From Thiohalorhabdus sp. Cl-TMA (GTDB lineage: Bacteria; Pseudomonadota; Gammaproteobacteria; Thiohalorhabdales; Thiohalorhabdaceae): 64,000 bases of DNA. Positions 9,716 through 17,311 of this stretch are shown here, piece after piece; the stretch's first letter is position 1; every line of letters starts with the position of its first letter. The notes under the pieces were generated by a model. It saw nothing but the letters and a program-made list of their open reading frames with translations. It did no database searches and had not been told where the DNA came from. The translations under genes and the position numbers were made by a program. Location of the stretch: the NCBI RefSeq assembly GCF_041821045.1, contig NZ_JBGUAW010000003.1, positions 62,001-126,000 of the forward strand. The letters run 5' to 3'.

Positions 9716-10585
9716 TCACTCCTCCTCTTCCCAGTTCCGCCAATGGAACAGGCGGTTGGGGACCGCCTGGCCCCGGCCCGGGGTGTAGGCGGCGCGCAGG
9801 GCGCGGAAGGTGAAGTTGATGCCGGTGCGCACCGCCTCCACCACCTCGCGGCCGTCGGCGAGGGCGCAGGCGATGGCGGTGGAAAGGGTGCAGCCCGAGC
9901 CGTGGTAGCCCCGGTCGGGGAGGCGCGGATGGGTGAAGTTGGCCTCCTCCTGGCCGAAGGAGAACAGCCGGTCGGTGACCACTTCCTCCTCCGGATGGCG
10001 GTGGCCGCCCTTCAGGAGGATGTAGTGGGCCCCGTCGCGGAGCAGCTCGTCGGCGATGGCCTCGGGGACGTTCTCGCCCTCGGTGAGCTGTTGGGCCTCG
10101 TCCTGGTTGGGGGTGAGCACCGTGGCCCGAGGGAACAGGGTGCCCTGCAGCACGCTGGCCAGATCCGACTCGGCCAGATCGCCGCCTCCCGCGGCCACTA
10201 GCACCGGGTCCACAACCGCCGGAATGTCCGGATACTCGGCGAGCAGATCGGCCACTGCCCGGGCGTTGTCCGCGCTGCCCAGCATGCCGACCTTTACAGC
10301 CGCCACCGGAATGTCGGCGAGCACGGTGGCCACCTGGTCGCGCAGCTCGGCGGCTTCGCTGACCCGGAAGCCGTAGGCGTTGCGGGTATCCTGCACGGTG
10401 AGGGCGGTGATGGCCGCCGCGCCGTGGCAGCCGAAGGCGGCGATGGTGCCCAGATCCGCCTGAATGCCCGCCCCGCCGCTAGGGTCGGAGCCGGCGATGG
10501 TGAGGACCGTGGGCGGAGCGATGGTATCCAGCACATCGGCGCCTTGGGTGGCCGGGAAGACCAGGGGCTTATCGGCTTGTGCCAT
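9716..10585 (-). CDS. thiD: Hydroxymethylpyrimidine/phosphomethylpyrimidine kinase
   Basis: ThiD phosphorylates HMP and HMP-phosphate for thiamine synthesis. The 289-residue protein has the ribokinase-like fold with VLTIAGSDPSGGAGIQADLGT at the start, VKVGMLGS, VVDPVLVA, TPNQDEA, ILLKGGH, and the anion hole YHGSGCTLSTAIA. A 14-residue N-terminal leader (LVFPATQGADVLD) is slightly longer than usual. The start at 10585 was chosen because the frame upstream to 10627 is Pro/Arg-rich. It is followed downstream by the TPR gene and preceded by hemJ on the same strand (61-nt gap). Confidence 0.95.
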   Translation of the reverse strand: MAQADKPLVFPATQGADVLDTIAPPTVLTIAGSDPSGGAGIQADLGTIAAFGCHGAAAITALTVQDTRNAYGFRVSEAAELRDQVATVLADIPVAAVKVGMLGSADNARAVADLLAEYPDIPAVVDPVLVAAGGGDLAESDLASVLQGTLFPRATVLTPNQDEAQQLTEGENVPEAIADELLRDGAHYILLKGGHRHPEEEVVTDRLFSFGQEEANFTHPRLPDRGYHGSGCTLSTAIACALADGREVVEAVRTGINFTFRALRAAYTPGRGQAVPNRLFHWRNWEEEE

Positions 10586-10646
10586 GAAGAGCTTCCTCCG
10601 TGGCGGGGCGGCTCCTCCGGGGGGCACCGGCGGGAAAGCTTCGCGC

Positions 10647-11066
10647 TCAGCCGCCGGGCTTGAGCTCCACCAGCAGGATCACCGCCACCAGGATCAGGGT
10701 GGGGAATTCGTTCAGCATGCGGTAGAAGCGGTCGCCGCGGGTGTTGGCGTCGGCGGCGAATACCTTGCGCAAATGGCCAAGATAGAAGTGGTAGGCCAGC
10801 AGCACCGCCACCAGCGCGACCTTAGCGTGCAGCCACCATCCGCTGCCCCACCAATAACTGAACCAGAGCCACAGGCCCAAGGCCACAGTCACCACCATGG
10901 CGGGGGTCATGATGCCGCGGTACAGCCGGCGCTCCATGGTCTTGAACAGGGCCGCGGTTTCGGGGTGGGGGTCGGAGGCGTGGTATACGTAGAGCCGAGG
11001 CAGATAGAAAAGCCCGGCGAACCAGGCCACTACCGCCATTATGTGGACCGCTTTTATCCAGAGCAT
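10647..11066 (-). CDS. hemJ: HemJ-type protoporphyrinogen IX oxidase
   Basis: HemJ oxidises protoporphyrinogen IX to protoporphyrin IX in the inner membrane. The 139-residue protein starts MLWIKAVHIMAVVAWFAGLFYLPRLYVYH, the family hallmark with its conserved His. A histidine/lysine helix follows (WLHAKVALVAVLLAYHFYLG), then RVLNE-like RMLNEFPTLIL. Four membrane segments are visible. The ATG at 11066 fits the family; the open frame to 11168 is discarded. Together with hemL and ccm it gives the window a heme theme. Confidence 0.93.
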   Translation of the reverse strand: MLWIKAVHIMAVVAWFAGLFYLPRLYVYHASDPHPETAALFKTMERRLYRGIMTPAMVVTVALGLWLWFSYWWGSGWWLHAKVALVAVLLAYHFYLGHLRKVFAADANTRGDRFYRMLNEFPTLILVAVILLVELKPGG

Positions 11067-11167
11067 AGCCGCCTTCCCGTGATCCTTCGGTTTCCAAGGA
11101 ATGGGCGGGACGATAGCATACATAGCCGTAGGCGCCCGGGGGACGCCCGAGCCGAGGAGGCAGAGCA

Positions 11168-11815
11168 ATGACCAGTCCGGACAGCCGGCGGCGCATCCTT
11201 CTGACCCAGGAGGCGGCGCGCCTGATGGTGGAGGAGGGCATCAAGGACTTCGGGGTGGCCAAGCGCAAGGCTTCCCGGCACCTCGGCGGCGGTCCCCGCA
11301 ACACCAAGGACCTGCCCACCAATCGGGAGATCCAGGACGAGGTGGAGCTCCGCCTGCGCATGTACCGGGATACGCCCGACAGCCGGGCCCATCTGCGGGT
11401 GCTGCGGGAGGCGGCGCTGGACGCCATGCGCTTCTTCGCCGAGTTCCGGCCCCGCCTGGTGGGCTCGGTGCTGGACGGCACCGCCACCGAGCACTCGGAC
11501 GTGAATCTCCACCTGTTCTCCGAGACCGCCGAGGACGTGGAGATCTTCCTCCACGACTCGGGTATCCCCTTCGAGCGGGCGGTCCATCGCCGGCAGGTGG
11601 GCAAGGAGGCCGACGAATTCCCGGCCATCGCCCTGGTAGTGGACGGCGTGCGCGTGACGGCCACCATTTTCCCGCCCGAGGGCATCCGGCAGGCACCGCG
11701 CTCCTCGGTGACGGGCCGGCCCGTGGACCGCGCCAAGATTCCCCAGGTGGAAGCCCTGCTCGCCGAGGAGCCGGAGGAATCCGCCCCGCCGCCGGGTACC
11801 GGCACCGACGACTGA
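11168..11815 (+). CDS. Nucleotidyltransferase-like protein of unknown role
   Basis: The 215-residue protein has an N-terminal helical region (EAARLMVEEGIKDFGVAKRKASRHLG) followed by a region resembling a nucleotidyltransferase fold: RLVGSVLDGTATEHSDVNLHLFSET. The GS...SDVNLH pattern resembles the GS-x9-DxD motif, but the second acidic residue is replaced (DVN), so catalysis is doubtful. The C-terminus is Pro/Glu-rich. Homologues in gammaproteobacteria are uncharacterised. It is divergent from hemJ and 122 nt ahead of bioA, so possibly cotranscribed with bioA. Confidence 0.7.
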   Translation: MTSPDSRRRILLTQEAARLMVEEGIKDFGVAKRKASRHLGGGPRNTKDLPTNREIQDEVELRLRMYRDTPDSRAHLRVLREAALDAMRFFAEFRPRLVGSVLDGTATEHSDVNLHLFSETAEDVEIFLHDSGIPFERAVHRRQVGKEADEFPAIALVVDGVRVTATIFPPEGIRQAPRSSVTGRPVDRAKIPQVEALLAEEPEESAPPPGTGTDD

Positions 11816-11937
11816 ACGGACGCCGGGACGTCCTTGTACCCCGCAAGGGATATGGACCCGCTTTGCCGCGATCGCGTATTTCCTAGGACCTCGTCGCCGC
11901 AACGGGGCCTTCACAGCAGGCACTGCACGGATCAGCA

Positions 11938-13227
11938 ATGACCCAGCCCGTGACTTCCAGCCAGGGGACCGAGAATTGGCCCACGCGGGCCCTCGACCAC
12001 GTCTGGTACCCCTACGCCCAGATGCGGGACATGGATCCGCCGGTTGCGGTGGCCGGGGCGGAGGGCTGTCGGATCCGGCTGGCCGACGGCCGGGAGCTGG
12101 TGGACGGCACCGCCTCCTGGTGGTCGGCCTGTCACGGCTACCGCCATCCGCACATCATGGAGGCGGTGCACCGCCAGCTCGACGTGCTGCCCCACGTCAT
12201 GCTCGGCGGCATGACCCACGAGCCGATCATCCGCCTGGCCGAGCGGCTCGCCGACAAGGCCCCGGGTGACCTCGCCCACGCCATGTTCACTGAATCGGGC
12301 TCCGTTTCGGTGGAGGTGGCGCTCAAGATGGCCCGCCAGTACTGGGACAACCGGGGCGAGACCCAGCGCGACCTGTTCATCGCCTTCGAGAACGGCTACC
12401 ACGGCGATACCGCCGGCTGCATGGGCGTCTCGGACACCTACCGCGATCTCCGGCCCCGATTCCGCGGTCTCGCCCACGAGCACGTCACCGTGCCGCTGCC
12501 GCCCGAGGAAGGGCCGTGCGCCCTGGAGCGGGCCCTGGCGGAATACGGAGAGCGCGTGGCGGGGGTGATCACGGAGCCGCTCATCCAGGGAGCGGGCGGC
12601 ATGCTGGTGCACTCCCCGGCGGTCCTGCGCCGTGCGGCGGAGCTGGCCCACGGCGCCGGCACCCTGTTCATCGCCGACGAGATCGCCACCGGCTTCGGCC
12701 GCACGGGCAGCCTGTTCGCCAGCGAGCAGGCAGGGGTGGCTCCCGACATCATGTGTCTGTGCAAGGCCCTCACCGCGGGCACCATGCCCATGGCGGCGAC
12801 CCTGGCCACCCGGGCGGTGTTCGAGGGATTCCACGGCCCTGACGAATCCACGGCGCTCATGCACGGACCTACCTTCACCGGGAACCCGCTGGGGGCCGCG
12901 GCGGCGAACGCCTCCCTCGACCTCTTCGAGCGCGAGCCGCGCCTGGCCCAGGTGGCGGCCCTGGAGGCCCAGCTCGGCGAGGAGCTCGCGCCCCTGGCTG
13001 AACTCCCCGGCGTCGTCGATGTCCGCATTAAGGGGGCCATGGGTGCGGTTCAGCTCGCCACGGATCGCCACAAGGATTGGATGCGCCACCGGTTCGTGGA
13101 CCACGGCGTATGGATACGACCGCTGGGCGATATCGCCTATGTCACACCCCCGCTGGTCCTCGCCGGCGACGACCTCTCCCGCCTGACCGACGCCATGGGA
13201 CGGGTGATCCGGGAGGCCTTCGCCTGA
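11938..13227 (+). CDS. bioA: Adenosylmethionine-8-amino-7-oxononanoate aminotransferase
   Basis: BioA converts 7-keto-8-aminopelargonate to 7,8-diaminopelargonate using SAM as amino donor. The 429-residue class III aminotransferase has the BioA landmarks HVWYPYAQM near the N-terminus, GTASWWSACHGY, TESGSVSVEVALKMA, FENGYHGDTAG, IADEIATGFGRTG and the PLP lysine at about Lys276 in CKALTAGTM. Length is normal. It stands alone on the plus strand, apart from the bioFHCD operon 1.2 kb downstream on the other strand, which is an unusual but known arrangement. Confidence 0.97.
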   Translation: MTQPVTSSQGTENWPTRALDHVWYPYAQMRDMDPPVAVAGAEGCRIRLADGRELVDGTASWWSACHGYRHPHIMEAVHRQLDVLPHVMLGGMTHEPIIRLAERLADKAPGDLAHAMFTESGSVSVEVALKMARQYWDNRGETQRDLFIAFENGYHGDTAGCMGVSDTYRDLRPRFRGLAHEHVTVPLPPEEGPCALERALAEYGERVAGVITEPLIQGAGGMLVHSPAVLRRAAELAHGAGTLFIADEIATGFGRTGSLFASEQAGVAPDIMCLCKALTAGTMPMAATLATRAVFEGFHGPDESTALMHGPTFTGNPLGAAAANASLDLFEREPRLAQVAALEAQLGEELAPLAELPGVVDVRIKGAMGAVQLATDRHKDWMRHRFVDHGVWIRPLGDIAYVTPPLVLAGDDLSRLTDAMGRVIREAFA

Positions 13228-13342
13228 GGCGGCGTGATGGAGCATATTCCGGGAAGGATACTTGCAATGATAGGGCCCGGTGCGCGATGTTTGTGGGAAA
13301 ACCGGGTGCGGTTCTAGATCCAGGGAGGAGGCGAGCGCAGCC

Positions 13343-14005
13343 ATGGCTATGGCCCAGCCCCAGCAATCGCCGAATATTATGAGCATGGCCATCCGCGACC
13401 CCCATCGAGGCCTGTATCAGGTGGCCTTCAACGACGGGGTGTCCGGGGTCCGGGTGGAGGTGCCCTTCGAAGAAGCGGCCAGCGTCCGCGAGGCGCGCAT
13501 CAAGGCCGAGCACACCCTGCAGTACCAGGAATGGCTGCGGCACAAGCGGCTGCGCGAGCACCGCATCCGGCAGCTCGTGGGGGACTACAACGGACTGACC
13601 TACAACAAGCCGGTCCCCGGCAGTGACGACCTGACCGACGTGGACCCCGACGGCCTGGCGGATCACCTCATCGACCGGTTCGCCGAGGGCGAGCGGCGCA
13701 GCGTGTCCTACGGCGTGGGCGCCATGCTGCGCCACACCCTGGTGCTCCTGGAAGCGGCCCACCGGCTGCGCGGCGAGGGCGAGTGGAGCCTCTCCTACGC
13801 CTACCGCATGCTCGAGGACCTGCGCCTGATCCGGCGGCTCGGCGAATCGCTGACCGTGCGCGAGGTGGAGAAGGAGGTGCGGCTCGAGGACGCCGTGCGC
13901 TACTGGAACGCCATCAAGGACGGCCACCTGTCCCCGGCCATCCGCGACCAGCTGCGCCGCCGGGCCAAGGCCTGGCTCCGCCGCTACATGAGCCACCCCG
14001 ACTGA
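13343..14005 (+). CDS. Conserved hypothetical protein, helical
   Basis: I do not recognise this 220-residue protein. It starts MAMAQPQQSP after a purine-rich GGGAGGAGGCGAG, has a short beta-like N-terminal region (YQVAFNDGVSGVRVEVPF), then long charged helices rich in Arg and Glu ending in WLRRYMSHPD. It has no signal peptide, membrane helix, or metal or nucleotide motif. It follows bioA by 115 nt and ends 38 nt before a strong terminator, so it may be the last gene of the bioA transcript. Codon use is like its neighbours, so it is very likely real. Confidence 0.75.
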   Translation: MAMAQPQQSPNIMSMAIRDPHRGLYQVAFNDGVSGVRVEVPFEEAASVREARIKAEHTLQYQEWLRHKRLREHRIRQLVGDYNGLTYNKPVPGSDDLTDVDPDGLADHLIDRFAEGERRSVSYGVGAMLRHTLVLLEAAHRLRGEGEWSLSYAYRMLEDLRLIRRLGESLTVREVEKEVRLEDAVRYWNAIKDGHLSPAIRDQLRRRAKAWLRRYMSHPD

Positions 14006-14043
14006 GCGGGCGCCGCAGGCCGCCATCCGAACGGACGGATCCG

Positions 14044-14078
14044 AAAGAGACCGGGAAGTGATTCCCGGTCTCTTTTTT
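14044..14078 (+). terminator. Strong intrinsic terminator
   Basis: A perfect 14-bp stem (AAAGAGACCGGGAA pairing with its complement) with a 4-nt loop is followed by a run of six T residues. It lies 38 nt after the stop of the hypothetical gene that follows bioA and ends that transcript. On the minus strand the A-rich side also allows it to work as a bidirectional terminator. Confidence 0.92.
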
Positions 14079-14178
14079 GCTCGGTACCGGATTCCGCACC
14101 GGTGCGGCCATTCCCCGCGCGCGTGGTCCCCGCGGAAGCGGCCCTGGCCGAGACCGTTCGGCCCGAGTGCGGGCTTTC

Positions 14179-14215
14179 GGGAAAGGCGTCGGGACCGGAG
14201 GTCCCTCCCACAGGG
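14179..14215. repeat. REP-like palindromic element; rest of the 14.0-14.4 kb gap
   Basis: This unit contains GGGAAAGGCGTCGGGACC, then GGAGGTCCCTCCCACAGGG. It is closely related to the elements at 25.4-25.6 kb and resembles Pseudomonas-type REP sequences, which read TGTGGGAGC...GCGAC on the other strand. The central GGGACC/GGTCCC forms a small hairpin. Apart from this and the terminator, the 406-nt stretch between 14006 and 14411 holds nothing I can support. Confidence 0.65.
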
Positions 14216-14411
14216 TTCCCGGGCTGAGATTGGGCCGGGGGGCGGAGCTTTCGGCCCCGCGGCCGCGACAGGTTCCGGGCGCCCGAGCTCGCGGCGAGGG
14301 CAACGCTCCTGCGGCGGGCCTCGATCCGGGCCTCGAGGCCCATCAACGGTTCGCTCGCTCTACAGCCCGCACTCCGGAGGGGGCCGGCCTCAACAAGGTG
14401 GCCCCGCCGGC

Positions 14412-15119
14412 TCACTCCCCCCGGCCGATGCCGAAGGTCTCCACCAAGTCGGGCATCCCCGCCTCCTCTCCCGTCCCCTCCGCGCGCGGCACCACCGCCA
14501 TGGGCAGCTCCGGATGGAAGAAGCGCAGGGTGCGCCGCGTCTCCTCGGCGGGCACCGGCTCCTCGGGGCTGCGGTTGAGCACCAGGCCGGCCAGCGGCAC
14601 GCCGGCTCCCTTCAGGCTCTGCAGGGCCGTCAGGGTGTGGCTCAACGTGCCCAGGTAGGTGCCGGTCACCAGCAGGGCCGGCCACTGCAGGGCGGCCATC
14701 CAGTCCAGGAAGGTGGTGCTGTCCGTGAGGGGCACCATCACGCCGCCCACGCCCTCGGCGATCACGCAGCCGTCGGTCTCGCCCTCCAGGCCCTGGCAGT
14801 AGCCCGTGAGCATCTGCAGGGATAGGATGCGGCCGGCCCGGTCCGCGGCCATGTGCGGCGACATGGGCTCCCGGAGGCGCTCCAGGCACAGCCGTTGGTG
14901 GGCCGCCCAGTCGTCGGGGTCCTGGCCGCAGGCGTCCAGCAGCACCCGGCCGTCCGGGCTCCAGAGGCGGCCCTGGGCATCCTCGTCGCAGCCGCTGCTC
15001 ACGGGCTTGGTGGCCAGCACCGTCTCACCCCGGCCGCGAAGCTGCCGGGCAACGGCGGCGGTGATGTAGGTCTTGCCGATCTCGGTGCCCGTACCCGTTA
15101 CCACCAGCGTGCGATTCAC
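14412..15119 (-). CDS. bioD: Dethiobiotin synthetase
   Basis: BioD closes the ureido ring of dethiobiotin with CO2 and ATP. The 235-residue protein starts at GTG 15119 with NRTLVVTGTGTEIGKTYITA, where the P-loop is GTGTEIGKT (about residues 9-17). Other family segments are ATKPVSSGC, SPHMAAD, VIAEGVGGVMVPLTDS and GTLSHTLTAL. The GTG start overlaps the stop of the upstream methyltransferase in GTGA, so translation is probably coupled. It is the last gene of the operon. Confidence 0.95.
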   Translation of the reverse strand: MNRTLVVTGTGTEIGKTYITAAVARQLRGRGETVLATKPVSSGCDEDAQGRLWSPDGRVLLDACGQDPDDWAAHQRLCLERLREPMSPHMAADRAGRILSLQMLTGYCQGLEGETDGCVIAEGVGGVMVPLTDSTTFLDWMAALQWPALLVTGTYLGTLSHTLTALQSLKGAGVPLAGLVLNRSPEEPVPAEETRRTLRFFHPELPMAVVPRAEGTGEEAGMPDLVETFGIGRGE

Positions 15120-15790
15120 GGTGCTCTCTCTCCTTTGGCTTGCTCCGACAGCCTCTGCGCCGCGCTCCGCGTCAAGTAGCGGCCCGGCACCGGAACCAGT
15201 CCCGGGACCCGGCGCCGGTAGGCGCGGTAGGCAGCTCCGTAGGCGTGGATCAGTTTGCGCTCCTCGAGCCGGGAGCCGATGACGAGGTAGGCGGTGACGC
15301 TGAGCGCCGTCAGGAATTGGGCCAGGTCGAGGCTCCGGGTCCACAGCACCACCAGGCCGAAGAAGTACCAGGGGTGGCGGAGAAACCGGTGAAAGCCGGA
15401 GATCCGCAGGGGGTCGCGCGGCTCCACGCCGCCGCCCGGCTTTCGCCATTGGCGCAGGCCCAGGAAATGGCGCATATCGTAGGCGCGCAGGCTGACGGCG
15501 AAGCCCGCCACGGCGAGCAGTGCCGCCGCCTGGGCGGCCCACCAAGCCGGGCCGCGCCATTCCAGGATCATGGGGCCGCCGAGCCGCGTGGTGAGCCACA
15601 AGGGTGGCAACAGCAGGAGCACGGCGGCCAGGTTGTAGGCGAGCCGGTAGGCGCGCGCCGCGGTCCTCCCGAGGCGGGCGGCCCGGGCCTTGGTGCCGCG
15701 CGCGGCGAGGGCCGAATGCACGGCGAAGTAGGCCGCCCAGAGGGCGACCAGGCCGAGATAGGAGCCGGGCTGGGCTAGAAAGGCTTCCAT
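15116..15790 (-). CDS. ICMT/NnrU-like membrane methyltransferase inside the biotin operon
   Basis: The 224-residue protein has five or six hydrophobic helices. Its C-terminal half has the isoprenylcysteine carboxyl methyltransferase/NnrU pattern: FHRFLRHPWYFFGLVVLW, then EERKLIHAYGAAYRAYRRRVPGLVP. These are the SAM-binding residues RHP and the late E-E and Y-x2-Y-x3-VP. Such proteins methylate small or lipid-linked carboxyl or amine groups at membranes. It overlaps bioC by 16 nt and bioD by 4 nt, so it is firmly inside the bio operon. A biotin-related role is inference only; substrate unknown. Confidence 0.85.
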   Translation of the reverse strand: MEAFLAQPGSYLGLVALWAAYFAVHSALAARGTKARAARLGRTAARAYRLAYNLAAVLLLLPPLWLTTRLGGPMILEWRGPAWWAAQAAALLAVAGFAVSLRAYDMRHFLGLRQWRKPGGGVEPRDPLRISGFHRFLRHPWYFFGLVVLWTRSLDLAQFLTALSVTAYLVIGSRLEERKLIHAYGAAYRAYRRRVPGLVPVPGRYLTRSAAQRLSEQAKGERAP

Positions 15791-16596
15791 CCCACCAGGT
15801 ATCCCACATGCCAGGTTACCGGCACCGGCCCCGCCGGGCGCTCCGTGGTCTCCCGGTAGGCGCGGCACAGGCTGTCCAGGTGGCGGCGGCCGCGCAGCCC
15901 GCGTGCCCGGTCCGGGCCCTTGGCTACCGCACCCAGGCCTTTGAGGTCGCGCAGCACCGCCATGGGGCCCGGGGCCTCGTCCTCCTCCAGGACGGTCCGG
16001 CATTCGTATCCCGCCAGGCCCGCCGAGGCCAGGGCGGCCTCGGCGTCGGAGGTTTCGAGAAAGGGACCCGCGCGGCCCGCCCCGCCGGTCCGACGCAAGG
16101 CGGTATCCAGCTCCCGGAGGGTCCCCGCCAGCAGCGTGCTGGCGATCAGCAGTCCGCCCGGCCGCAGGGTGGCGACGATGCCGCGCAGGGCGGCCCGAAG
16201 GTCGTTGGCCCACTGGAGCGTCAGGGAGGAGACAACCGCGTCGAAGGCGCCGGGGACGAAGGGGAGCCGGTCGGCGTCGCCGGTCACCGCCGGGTGCCCG
16301 GGGACCCGCCCGCGCCGCGTCATGGGATGAGCCAGGTCCAGGGCCACCACCGCTTCGGGGGCGGCGGTCCCCGCCATCAGGTCGCGCCCCACGTAGCCGG
16401 TTCCGCAGCCGAGATCCAGGACGCACGCCGCGTGCGTCGGGGCCAGCCCCCGGTACAGCTCGGCCACTTCCGCCGCCACCCGGCGCTGGAGCGCCGCATG
16501 GCGGTCGTAGGTGGCGGCCGCCCGGGCGAAGTCCCGGCGAACCGCACGTTTGTCGAAGACCTCCTCAGGAGGACAGGTTTCGGGCGAATGCGGCAA
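15775..16596 (-). CDS. bioC: Malonyl-ACP O-methyltransferase
   Basis: BioC methylates malonyl-ACP so that fatty acid synthesis can build the pimeloyl chain. The 273-residue class I SAM methyltransferase has FARAAATYDRHAALQ near the N-terminus, motif I VLDLGCGTGYVG, VVALDLAHPM, DADRLPFVPGAFDAVVSSLTLQW and LRPGGLLIASTL. These are classic BioC features, including the ATYD-x-HA start. It overlaps bioH by 32 nt and the ICMT-like gene by 16 nt. Confidence 0.94.
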   Translation of the reverse strand: MPHSPETCPPEEVFDKRAVRRDFARAAATYDRHAALQRRVAAEVAELYRGLAPTHAACVLDLGCGTGYVGRDLMAGTAAPEAVVALDLAHPMTRRGRVPGHPAVTGDADRLPFVPGAFDAVVSSLTLQWANDLRAALRGIVATLRPGGLLIASTLLAGTLRELDTALRRTGGAGRAGPFLETSDAEAALASAGLAGYECRTVLEEDEAPGPMAVLRDLKGLGAVAKGPDRARGLRGRRHLDSLCRAYRETTERPAGPVPVTWHVGYLVGWKPF

Positions 16597-17311
16597 TGTG
16601 CTGTCCCGTCTCCTCGGGATGGGTGACGTGGGGGGCGTGGCCGGCCCCCTCGATGCGTTGGCCCAGGAACCGGGGCCCGCACTCGGCGAAGAAGTCGACG
16701 GCGGCGGGATCCACCACGGCGTCGCCGGTGCCGTGCAGAATCAGCACCGGCAGCTCCAGCGCCGGCGGCTCTGCGGTGAGGTCCGCGGCTTCCAGAACGT
16801 CCAGCCAGTCCTGAAGGGTCTCGGCGGCGGTCCCGGCCGCCAGCAGGCGGTCCCGGATGGCGGCCGGCGCCCATTGCGAGCGCGGTGCCCGATCCCCCTG
16901 GAACTGCAAGGTGTAGAAGCGGCGAAGGGTACCCTCGGGATCGTCGCCCAGGCCAGCCCGGAAGCGATCGAGCACTGCCGGCTCGAGCCCGGCCGGGTAG
17001 GTGGGGCGGCGCAGGAAAGCCGGAGGCGTGGCCACCAGGATCAGGCCGAGCGGCCGGATCACGCTCCGACGCACGGCTTCCAGCGCCACCAGCCCGCCCA
17101 ACGACCAGCCCATTACCAGGTCCCAGTCCCCCGGCAGAGCGTTCGCGGCCTCCTGCAGCCCGGGCGTGCCCGGCGTCGGGGTCTCCCCAGGGGCTGCGTG
17201 TCCGGGTAGGGCACGGGGCGTCAGCTCCACGCCCTGCGGCGCCAGCCGCTCCCAGCACCGCGGGGAGTGCCCCCAGCCCGCCAGAGCGAGGGTGCGCAGC
17301 GGCCGGTTCAC
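16565..17311 (-). CDS. bioH: Pimeloyl-ACP methyl ester carboxylesterase
   Basis: BioH removes the methyl ester after the pimeloyl chain is complete. The 248-residue alpha/beta hydrolase has LALAGWGHSPRCWERLAP at the start, the nucleophile Ser70 in MGWSLGGLVALE, Asp197 in LHGTGDAVVDP and His225 in GAGHAPH. This is a full catalytic triad. Translation starts at GTG 17311, overlapping the bioF stop as GTGA. The larger frame to 17965 is a shadow over bioF. Confidence 0.94.
   Translation of the reverse strand: MNRPLRTLALAGWGHSPRCWERLAPQGVELTPRALPGHAAPGETPTPGTPGLQEAANALPGDWDLVMGWSLGGLVALEAVRRSVIRPLGLILVATPPAFLRRPTYPAGLEPAVLDRFRAGLGDDPEGTLRRFYTLQFQGDRAPRSQWAPAAIRDRLLAAGTAAETLQDWLDVLEAADLTAEPPALELPVLILHGTGDAVVDPAAVDFFAECGPRFLGQRIEGAGHAPHVTHPEETGQHIAAFARNLSS

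Noticed and set aside
11932-13392. 486-codon minus-strand frame opposite bioA
   Set aside because: Antisense shadow of bioA; His/Gly/Arg-rich with no domain, and bioA is complete on the plus strand.
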